Origin: JALCLA01 sp965653565
GTDB lineage: Bacteria > Pseudomonadota > Gammaproteobacteria > Xanthomonadales > Xanthomonadaceae
Reading direction: 5' to 3'
Assembly: GCA_965653565.1 (NCBI GenBank)
Contig: CBFHAI010000058.1
Location: 1 to 28,769, forward strand
Length of the DNA stretch: 28,769 bases
Made by a program: the position numbers and the translations under genes. The stretch's first letter is position 1. Each line of letters starts with the position of its first letter. The notes beneath the pieces are model-generated. The model was given only the letters and a program-made list of their open reading frames with translations. It was not told the origin of the DNA and searched no databases. This document shows positions 7,473 through 13,828 of this stretch, one piece after another.

Positions 7473-8534
7473 ATGAGCATTCTAGGTTTCATCAAAGGCG
7501 AGTTGATCGACATCATCGAGTGGACCGATGATTCGCGCGATACCTTGTCCTATCGCTGGCCGGACGACGACAAGGAGATCAAGAACGGCGCGCAGCTCAT
7601 CGTGCGCGAGTCGCAGGTGGTGCAGTTCGTCGCGGCCGGCAAATATGCCGACCTGTTCGCACCGGGCAAGCACACCCTGACCACCGAGAACATCCCGATC
7701 CTGTCCACCATCCTGGGCTGGAAATACGGCTTCAACTCGCCGTTCAAGTGCGACGTCTACTACCTCAACACACGCCTGTTCACCGGCAACAAATGGGGTA
7801 CGTCGAACCCGGTGATGATGCGCGACAAGGATTTCGGCGTGGTGCGCCTGCGCGCCTTCGGCACCTATGATTTCCGCATCGTCGATCCGCCGAAGTTCCT
7901 GCGCGAAGTGGCCGGCACCGATCAGAATTTCCGCCTCGACGAATTCGCCGACACCATGCGCTCGCGCATCGTCAGCATCTTCACCGACGCGCTCGCCACC
8001 GCGCAGGTGCCGGCGCTCGACGTGGCCTCGCGCTACTCGGAAATGGGCGACGCGCTGCTGCCGATCATCAACCCGTCGGTGCGCGAAAAATACGGCCTGG
8101 AAATCACCAGTTTCATCCTGGAAAACGTCTCGGTGCCGCCGGAAGTCGAGAAGGCGATCGACGCGCGTTCGGGCATGAGCGTGGTCGGCAATCTCAACGA
8201 CTACGTGAAATTCCAGATGGGCCAGGGCATGGGGGCCGGCGGCGAAGGCGCCGCGGCCGCCGCGGTGCCGGCGCAGATGGCGATGGGCTTCGGCATGGCG
8301 CAGGAAATGATGCGCGGCATGAGCGGTCAGCAGCAAACCGGCGCACCCCAGGCCGCACCGGCAGCCGCCGCCGCGACGCTCGACGTGCTCACCCCCGAAC
8401 AGGCAGCGCAGGCGCTCGGCGTGTCGGTGGAAGATGTGATGGCATCGATCACCGCCGGCGATCTGAAGGCACGCAAGATCGGCAGCGCGTGGCGCATCGG
8501 ACGGGCGGCGCTCGAGGAATTCCTGCGCGGCTGA
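7473..8534 (+). CDS. YdjI-like SPFH-domain protein with C-terminal excisionase-type HTH
   Basis: The 353-residue protein belongs to the SPFH group once named virion-core-like (B. subtilis YdjI). Residues 25-235 are the SPFH region: YRWPDDDKEIKNGAQLIVRE, QVVQFVAAGKYADLFAPGKH, LKFGTYDFRI-type core and ENVSVPPEVEKAIDAR at the end. A Gly/Met/Ala-rich linker (about 245-302) leads to residues 305-353, which read LTPEQAAQALGVSVEDVMAS and then GDLKARKIGSAWRI, the pattern of a MerR/excisionase HTH_17 domain. YdjI-type proteins often end in a zinc ribbon instead. SPFH proteins form membrane-associated oligomers. The next gene is a zinc-ribbon membrane protein, as in the Bacillus ydj cluster. The start at 7473 is chosen over the upstream frame because the frame before it is repeat DNA. 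A possible -10 (TACAAT) lies at 7440-7445 without a good -35. Confidence 0.88.
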   Translation: MSILGFIKGELIDIIEWTDDSRDTLSYRWPDDDKEIKNGAQLIVRESQVVQFVAAGKYADLFAPGKHTLTTENIPILSTILGWKYGFNSPFKCDVYYLNTRLFTGNKWGTSNPVMMRDKDFGVVRLRAFGTYDFRIVDPPKFLREVAGTDQNFRLDEFADTMRSRIVSIFTDALATAQVPALDVASRYSEMGDALLPIINPSVREKYGLEITSFILENVSVPPEVEKAIDARSGMSVVGNLNDYVKFQMGQGMGAGGEGAAAAAVPAQMAMGFGMAQEMMRGMSGQQQTGAPQAAPAAAAATLDVLTPEQAAQALGVSVEDVMASITAGDLKARKIGSAWRIGRAALEEFLRG

Positions 8535-8568
8535 AAGTTGGATCCCTCGCATCGTCTCGCCCGGGACG

Positions 8569-9735
8569 ATGCGTTCTTCGAGCGAACCGATTCCAAAACG
8601 AATGCAAACGCAAACACCACCGGCCGCGCCCGCGGGCAACGTCACCGTCGGCAAACATCCGTGCCCCGAATGCGGCGGCGATCTGCAATGGAGCGCCGCG
8701 AAACAGGCGCTGTCCTGCCCGTACTGCGGCGCCGTCGTGCCGTGGACGCCGCCGCAGGCAGCCGACCCCGGCAGTGGCGTCAGCGAACACGATCTGGTGT
8801 CGGCGCTCGACAGCCCGGAGGCCAGCCGCGGCTGGGGCAGCGAACGGCGCGAAGTGCAGTGCCAGAGTTGCCACGCGATTTCGGTGTTCGTCGACGGCCG
8901 CGTGGCGCAGAAATGCGAGTTCTGCGGCTCGCCGTCGATCATCGCGCACGAGGCGCAGAAGGATGCGATCACGCCGCAAAGCGTGCTGCCCTTCAAGATC
9001 AGCGACGGCCAGGTGCGCGAAACGATCCGCAAGTGGTACGGCTCGCGCTGGTTCGCGCCCAACCGCCTGAAATCGGCTGCGCTCACCGACACGCTGCACG
9101 GCGTGTATCTGCCGTACTGGACCTTCGACGCGCACGTCGATGCGCAGTGGTCGGCCGATGCCGGCCACTACTACTACGAAACCGAAAGCTACGTCGACGG
9201 CCAGGGCAAACGCCAGACCCGCCAGGTGCGCCACACGCGCTGGGTGCCGGCGTCGGGCGAACTGTCGCACTACTTCGATGACGAACTCATCGCCGGCACC
9301 ACCGGCGTGCATCCGAAACTGCTGACCGAAGTCGAGCCCTTCCCCACCACCACCGACCTCAAGCCGTACTCGCCCGAATTCGTGCGCGGCTGGACGGTAG
9401 AACGCTACCAGGTCGATCTGCGCAAGGCTTCCGAACTCAACATGAGCACGATGGAACGCAAGGTGGAAGCCTTGTGCGCGGCGCAGATTCCCGGCGATAC
9501 CTACCGCAACCTGCAAGTCGAATCGCACTATCGCGGCCGCACCTTCAAGCATGTGCTGGTCCCGGTGTGGCTGGTCACCTACACCTACGGATCGCGCAAT
9601 TTCCAGGTGCTGGCGAACGGCTACACCGGCGTGCTGGCCGGCGAGCATCCCTACAGCTGGGTGAAAATCCTGTTCGCGGCGCTGGCGGCGGTGATGGTGT
9701 TGCTGGTGCTGTTCTATCTGACGCAGTCGCAATAG
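8569..9735 (+). CDS. Double zinc-ribbon protein with C-terminal membrane anchor (YdjG-like)
   Basis: The 388-residue protein carries two C4 zinc ribbons: C32-C35/C50-C53 (HPCPECGGDL, LSCPYCGAVV) and C98-C101/C116-C119 (VQCQSCHAIS, KCEFCGSPS). The middle part is a beta-rich domain with LKSAALTDTLHGVYLPYWTFD and repeated aromatic strands. The end is one membrane helix (about 364-385, WVKILFAALAAVMVLLVLFY) and a short tail. This is the layout of proteins auto-named TFIIB-type zinc ribbon or primosomal-N'-like, which sit beside SPFH proteins. In B. subtilis the equivalent YdjG acts with YdjI and YdjH around PspA at stressed membranes. Here it follows the SPFH gene after 34 bases. No PspA or YdjH homologue is present in the window. 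ATG at 8602 (residue 12) is an alternative start. Confidence 0.8.
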   Translation: MRSSSEPIPKRMQTQTPPAAPAGNVTVGKHPCPECGGDLQWSAAKQALSCPYCGAVVPWTPPQAADPGSGVSEHDLVSALDSPEASRGWGSERREVQCQSCHAISVFVDGRVAQKCEFCGSPSIIAHEAQKDAITPQSVLPFKISDGQVRETIRKWYGSRWFAPNRLKSAALTDTLHGVYLPYWTFDAHVDAQWSADAGHYYYETESYVDGQGKRQTRQVRHTRWVPASGELSHYFDDELIAGTTGVHPKLLTEVEPFPTTTDLKPYSPEFVRGWTVERYQVDLRKASELNMSTMERKVEALCAAQIPGDTYRNLQVESHYRGRTFKHVLVPVWLVTYTYGSRNFQVLANGYTGVLAGEHPYSWVKILFAALAAVMVLLVLFYLTQSQ

Positions 9736-9752
9736 CCGAGAACTCGCGCGCC

Positions 9753-11156
9753 GTGCGGTCGTTGCGCGCAATCGCTCGTTGCCTGTTCATCGCTTCGGCG
9801 AGCGCCTTCGCCGGCGCGGCGCCGGCGTTGAATTCTGTCGTCGAACCGGCGTCGGCACAGTGCCTGGTGGATGTGCTCGGCGAACTCGGCTGGCGTTTCG
9901 AGCGCGGCGATGTCGGCGATGTTTCGATTGCTGCCGGCACGCCTTGCGATCGGGAAAGTCTGGCGGCGGCACAGGCGGCCGGCGATCTGCGCGTCGCCAT
10001 TCCCGCGGCTGCGGATGCCACGGAAAGCCGATTCGCTTCGCAATGGCGCCTGCTGCTCGATCATCCGGCCACGCACTGCGGCTTCTCGTTCCGACTCGGC
10101 GATGCGACCCGCAAGGCCGTCGACCGTCTCGTCGCGAACGAAAACTTCCGCTTCAGCGCGCTGCAAACCGGCTGGATCGGCTTCGGCTGGGGCGGCGCGG
10201 ACAACGACGGCTGGGAATCGATCCGCACCTTCGGCCGCGGCTTCACCCCGAAGACGCGGCCATCAATCGCGATCGAAGGTTTCTACTCCGGCTCGGTACG
10301 CGCCGAATGCGGCGTCGGCCGGCAGATCGCACAATACGCGTCGCTGTACGAATTGTTCGGTGCGCAAGGATTCGACAACGCCTTCGAGCGCGACGAGATC
10401 GTCATCGGCACCTTCAACCAACTCAACGCCAGCGACAGCATTCTGCTTGGCCGCAATGCCGGCGAATTCACCCGCGACGGCCGCGCCAAAGCGGCTTCGG
10501 CGATGGGGAGGCAAGCCTTCTCCGGACTGCCGGGTTTCATCTTCCACGTGTTCGATGCTTCGACACTCGACGATGTCAGCAACCAGGCCGAAAACTTCAT
10601 CGTCTATCGCGTCGGCGAACGCGCAGCACAATCGCTGCGCCAACATGGCGGTTTCGAGCATTTCAACGGCATCAACCGACGCATCTGGGAGTTGTCGGTG
10701 CCGCTGGAACTGACGGCGCATCGCATTTTCGAGCGCCTGCTTTACGAGCGCGACACCGGATTGCGGGCGGCGATTTCATCCGAGAAACTGCGCGTAATCG
10801 AACGCATCGACGAACTGCTGGCCGATCCGTTCTATCGCGGGTTCGAGATCTATGTGCACCCTCGCGGCGTGAAACCGGCGGGTTATCACATTGCGCGACT
10901 GCTCGACCGCAATCCGCGGACGCCGTTTCGGATCGAGCTTGGGTTGCATAATTTGCATACGACGGTTTTTGAGCGGTGGGTTGGATGGCAAATCGAGAGT
11001 TGTTCGGCTGATGAATCGCGAGTGGCGCGCGTTCGGCTCTCGCCAGTGACTTTTAAACGTCCGGCTCTTCGCGAAGCACAACAATCCGTCATTCCCGCCC
11101 TTCGGCAGACTCAGGGCAGGCTGGCCTGCCTGAGTTCCTCGATGGGCGGGGAATGA
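9753..11156 (+). CDS. Exported protein of unknown function, possible cysteine enzyme
   Basis: I place the start at GTG 9753, which gives a 467-residue protein with a signal peptide (SLRAIARCLFIASASAFAGAAPA). The frame is open upstream but runs inside the zinc-ribbon gene. I cannot name the family. The best-ordered part is residues 130-290: NFRFSALQTGWIGFGWGG, IAIEGFYSGSVRAECGVGRQ with C186, YASLYELFG, IVIGTFNQL, then SAMGRQAFSGLPGFIFHV. The order of a Cys after a small-residue turn, a helix, and a later AMG-x(4)-F-x-G-x-x-G motif is reminiscent of the Bacillus Tgl transglutaminase fold, but the Glu and His of that triad are not at the expected places, so this is only a hint. Residues 446-467 are translated from an intergenic palindrome, which also supplies the stop. 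It follows the zinc-ribbon gene by 17 bases, suggesting one operon. Confidence 0.65.
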   Translation: MRSLRAIARCLFIASASAFAGAAPALNSVVEPASAQCLVDVLGELGWRFERGDVGDVSIAAGTPCDRESLAAAQAAGDLRVAIPAAADATESRFASQWRLLLDHPATHCGFSFRLGDATRKAVDRLVANENFRFSALQTGWIGFGWGGADNDGWESIRTFGRGFTPKTRPSIAIEGFYSGSVRAECGVGRQIAQYASLYELFGAQGFDNAFERDEIVIGTFNQLNASDSILLGRNAGEFTRDGRAKAASAMGRQAFSGLPGFIFHVFDASTLDDVSNQAENFIVYRVGERAAQSLRQHGGFEHFNGINRRIWELSVPLELTAHRIFERLLYERDTGLRAAISSEKLRVIERIDELLADPFYRGFEIYVHPRGVKPAGYHIARLLDRNPRTPFRIELGLHNLHTTVFERWVGWQIESCSADESRVARVRLSPVTFKRPALREAQQSVIPALRQTQGRLACLSSSMGGE

Positions 11157-11157
11157 C
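11088..11157. repeat. Nested palindromic intergenic repeat (GTCATTCCCGCC type)
   Basis: The outer arms are GTCATTCCCGCCC (11088-11100) and GGGCGGGGAATGAC (11144-11157). The inner arms are CTCAGGGCAGG (11110-11120) and CCTGCCTGAG (11125-11134). Each pair matches fully except for one extra G. As RNA this forms a long two-stage hairpin. Elements beginning GTCATTCCCGC are common REP-like repeats in many proteobacterial genomes. It covers the last 22 codons and the TGA stop (11154-11156) of the gene before it and may end or stabilise that transcript. Confidence 0.75.
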
Positions 11158-11291
11158 AGAATCGGGGAAGGTTTGCGAAACCGCATCCCACCGCATGCAT
11201 CACAGCACGAAATGCAACTTCCTCGACTCTCTGCAAAGAATCCACTCCCGCGCTATCTTGAGCACTCGTAACCACTTCCCGTTTCTACCCG

Positions 11292-11900
11292 ATGGCCCAG
11301 CCGAACCTGCAGCCGCCCCGCCCTTCGACATCGGACAGCGCCATCTGGGTCTTCGGCTACGGCTCGCTGATCTACAAGGCCGACTTTCCTTTCATCGAGC
11401 GCCGCCGCTCGTTGTTGCGTGGTTGGTCGCGGCGATTCTGGCAGGGGTCGCACGATCATCGCGGCACGCCCGAAGCGCCCGGACGCGTGGTGACGCTGGT
11501 GCGCGATCCGGCGGCGGTCTGTGTCGGAATGGCTTATCGAGTCGCGCCGCACGTCTTTGGACATCTCGATCATCGCGAAAAGAACGGCTATATCCGCATC
11601 ACCGCCGATTTCGAATTCGATGACGGCAGCCACGCCAGCGGCGTGGTGTATCTGGCCGACGCAGATAACGAGGCGTGGCTCGGACCGGCATCTGAGCCGG
11701 AGATCGCGCGGCATATCGCACACTCGCAGGGACCGAGCGGAACCAATCGCGCCTATCTTCTGCACCTGGCGCAGTCGCTGCGCGAACTCGGCGCGGCCGA
11801 CCCTCACGTTTTCGCCATCGAGGCCGAATTGAGCGCGCTCGAGTTAGAAACCGAGCTCATGGAAGAACGCCCGAATCGCGTTGCGTACCGGCGCAATTGA
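11292..11900 (+). CDS. ChaC-like glutathione-specific gamma-glutamylcyclotransferase
   Basis: The 202-residue cytosolic enzyme belongs to the ChaC family, which cleaves glutathione to 5-oxoproline and Cys-Gly. The substrate loop WVFGYGSLIYKADFPF is at residues 19-34, with the YGSL signature. RRFWQGSHDHRGTPEAPGRV follows, also hallmark ChaC sequence. The catalytic glutamate is E96 in LDHREKNGY. The later segments VVYLADADNEAWLG and IAHSQGPSGTNRAYLLHL match the family too, and the length is typical. No Shine-Dalgarno site is evident before the ATG at 11292 and the first 15 residues are probably disordered, so a slightly later start cannot be excluded. The 135-base leader holds no clear promoter. 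Confidence 0.92.
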   Translation: MAQPNLQPPRPSTSDSAIWVFGYGSLIYKADFPFIERRRSLLRGWSRRFWQGSHDHRGTPEAPGRVVTLVRDPAAVCVGMAYRVAPHVFGHLDHREKNGYIRITADFEFDDGSHASGVVYLADADNEAWLGPASEPEIARHIAHSQGPSGTNRAYLLHLAQSLRELGAADPHVFAIEAELSALELETELMEERPNRVAYRRN

Positions 11901-11957
11901 TCGCGCGGCCCGCACAGCCTTGTAGATAGCAGATCCTTGCAGCTATTCGCGGTTCCG

Positions 11958-13508
11958 CTAGGCCTTGGCCGGCGGCGAGATCTTGCTCAGTGCGCGAAAC
12001 GCCACCACACCGGCGGCATCGACATCGAAGCCATAGGCTTCGTTCATGCCTTTCTCGCCGCTGTGGGTGAAGGCGAGGACGCGTTCGCCGTCGGTGCGCA
12101 GGTGCACGATGCCGAAGTTGGTGCGTTCGAAAGCGAAGAAGGGCTTCCTGTCGTCGACCGTGTCGGGTCGGGATTCAACTGCTTCGCCGCGCTGACGGAA
12201 GAACGCCGCCAGTTCGGTGATGAAGACCACGCCGAGGTCGGCGCGCGCCGCCTTGCCCAGCGCGGCCATCAGCGTCGCGCGCGGGTGGATGTATTCCTTC
12301 GCCGCGCTTTCGTCGCCCGACGACACCAGCGACACCACCGCGCCCACCGCTTCGAGAAAGGCGTAGTCGAAATCGTGCGAGCCGTGATGCGGCACTTTCA
12401 GCACTTCGGCGGCGAGATCCTGCGGCCGCGCCAACCGCGCGACTTCCATGCTTTCGCGATTCAGGTCGCCGGTGAGCATGAAACGCACGTTACCGAAGCG
12501 CAGACGGAACGCGATCGAGTGACCGTTGATGGTGTGGCTGGCGCTGTAGCTGCCGTACTTCGGAACATGCGTCGGCAGATGCAACCGCGGATCGTTCTTC
12601 GGCGTGCGCAGGAACGGTACCGCGGCGGTGCCGCCGTGGTTTTCGACGAGCGGACCGAAGAGATCGACTGCGATGCCGTCTTCTTCGGTCAGGAAATCGA
12701 ATCGCTCGGGCGTATCGGTTCCGACGCGTGCAATGTCGATCGGATCGAGGCCCAATGCTGCGCGCCGTGCCTCCCAATGCGCGAGCGCCGCGGCCCAGTT
12801 GCGGAACGGGCCGTTCATGTCGGTTGGCTCGAGTTCGTCGAGGCGATCCACCAATCGCGTCGCGTAAAGACGTCCGTCGAATTCCTGCGTATCGCCGAGC
12901 AATTCGGTGTCGGGCGTACGACGGCCGGCGACGCTGCTCGGCGCCTTCACCAAGCCGTTGTGCAGCACGCGCGCCGGATGCAGGAACACGCGTTTGCGCT
13001 CGCGCCGCGGCTCGGCGACGCTGTTCACCAGCGTTTCGGATTTGACGATCTCCGCCAGCCCTTCGAAATGATCGGCATCGCCGTGCGTGATCACGATGGC
13101 ATCGACTTCGAGCGGTTTCTCGTCTGACGTGCCGGCGAAGCGCGCGGCGACGTGGCGCGCGAACAACTGGTTGTCGCCGCCGTCGATCAGGATGATCTTG
13201 CCTTGCGGCGTTTCGAGGATCAGGCCGTCGCCCTGTTGCACATCGATCATCGACAATCGGAACAGCGGCGTGTCGCGCAGCGTCAGGTTGCCTTTGACGC
13301 GCACGCGGCTGTTGCGAAAACTCCCGCCGACGACGCGGAAACTGGTGACGCCGTCGGCCACTTGCACATCGCGCACCGGATCGCCCCAGGCCAACTCGAA
13401 CAGTGTGCCGTTGTCGAGCCGCCCGACGACGAGGTCTTCGTCGACGTAGCGGATTTCCTCGAGATCGAGGCCCAGTACATCGCGGTAGTAACCATGCAAT
13501 CCAGCCAT
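11958..13508 (-). CDS. ComEC/Rec2-like metallo-beta-lactamase-fold hydrolase
   Basis: From ATG 13508 the protein has 516 residues. After an N-terminal beta-domain of about 80 residues the metallo-beta-lactamase fold begins (FRLSMIDVQQGDGLILETPQ, ILIDGGDNQ). The metal-binding motif is VITHGDADHFEGLAEI (H142, D144, D146, H147). Then come RLRFGNVRFMLTGDLNRESM with its Asp, and KVPHHGSHDFDYAFL with the ComEC-type HHGSH motif, and last the beta segment near SLVSSGDESAAKEYIHPRATL. This resembles the nuclease-like domain of ComEC without its membrane part. There is no signal peptide, so the protein is cytosolic. Proteins of this group are often of unknown substrate; phosphodiester or nucleic-acid cleavage is inferred. 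A TTG at 13535 is a possible but weaker start. An inserted region (about 165-315) separates the two halves. Confidence 0.85.
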   Translation of the reverse strand: MAGLHGYYRDVLGLDLEEIRYVDEDLVVGRLDNGTLFELAWGDPVRDVQVADGVTSFRVVGGSFRNSRVRVKGNLTLRDTPLFRLSMIDVQQGDGLILETPQGKIILIDGGDNQLFARHVAARFAGTSDEKPLEVDAIVITHGDADHFEGLAEIVKSETLVNSVAEPRRERKRVFLHPARVLHNGLVKAPSSVAGRRTPDTELLGDTQEFDGRLYATRLVDRLDELEPTDMNGPFRNWAAALAHWEARRAALGLDPIDIARVGTDTPERFDFLTEEDGIAVDLFGPLVENHGGTAAVPFLRTPKNDPRLHLPTHVPKYGSYSASHTINGHSIAFRLRFGNVRFMLTGDLNRESMEVARLARPQDLAAEVLKVPHHGSHDFDYAFLEAVGAVVSLVSSGDESAAKEYIHPRATLMAALGKAARADLGVVFITELAAFFRQRGEAVESRPDTVDDRKPFFAFERTNFGIVHLRTDGERVLAFTHSGEKGMNEAYGFDVDAAGVVAFRALSKISPPAKA

Positions 13509-13579
13509 GACCTTGCGTCCCCGGAACGGCAGCAAAACCGGTTACCGCGGGTTATACGCGCAACATCCGACGGCCGGTA

Positions 13580-13615
13580 GGTGACAAATTCCTAGACGAA
13601 GGAATCGGTGTTGCG
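13580..13615 (+). repeat. GGTGACARATTCCTAG repeat, copy 1
   Basis: The core GGTGACAAATTCCTAG (13580-13595) is followed by ACGAAGG, then CGG and GTTGCG. The same order occurs at 28713, with GGTGACAGATTCCTAG, GCGGAAGG, CGG and GTTGCG. Two copies in 29 kb, both intergenic, point to a dispersed short element. Function unknown. Confidence 0.6.
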
Positions 13616-13627
13616 ATGAGGCGGACG

Positions 13628-13817
13628 AGAGTTCTAGAGAAGGACGCGAAGGTCGCGAAGATTTAAGAGAAAGTACGCGAAGAAGAGCGAATGAAATTTC
13701 GGTTTCACGCCACGCCGCAACAGCAAGAAATCTCGACAACTCACCTCAGCCCCTTGTTCTTTTCCTTCGCGTCCTTTCTCTTAAATCTTCGCGACCTTCG
13801 CGTCCCGCTCTCAGGCT
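13628..13817. repeat. Dispersed intergenic repeat element, copy 2, with near-perfect 41-base inverted repeat
   Basis: The left arm 13642-13682 and the right arm 13765-13805 are reverse complements at 40 of 41 positions, separated by 82 bases. The arms consist of GACGCGAAG/GTCGCGAAG units and ATTTAAGAGAAAG. The left edge GAGTTCTAGAGAAGGACGC is shared exactly with the element at 7234, and the right edge GCGTCCCGCTCTCAGGCTC resembles its right edge. A long cruciform or RNA hairpin is possible. No coding sequence is credible inside it. Confidence 0.8.
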
Positions 13818-13828
13818 CTAAACACCCC

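Larger units (their letters stand above)
13509..13828. other. 320-base intergenic region made largely of repeats
   Basis: This gap lies between the divergent start of the beta-lactamase-fold gene and the stop of the iron-protein gene, both on the minus strand. I see no gene in it. It holds a GGTGACA-type element (13580-13615) and a long inverted-repeat element (13628-13817). The rest is unremarkable. An open frame from 13691 on the plus strand is repeat-derived. Confidence 0.6.
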
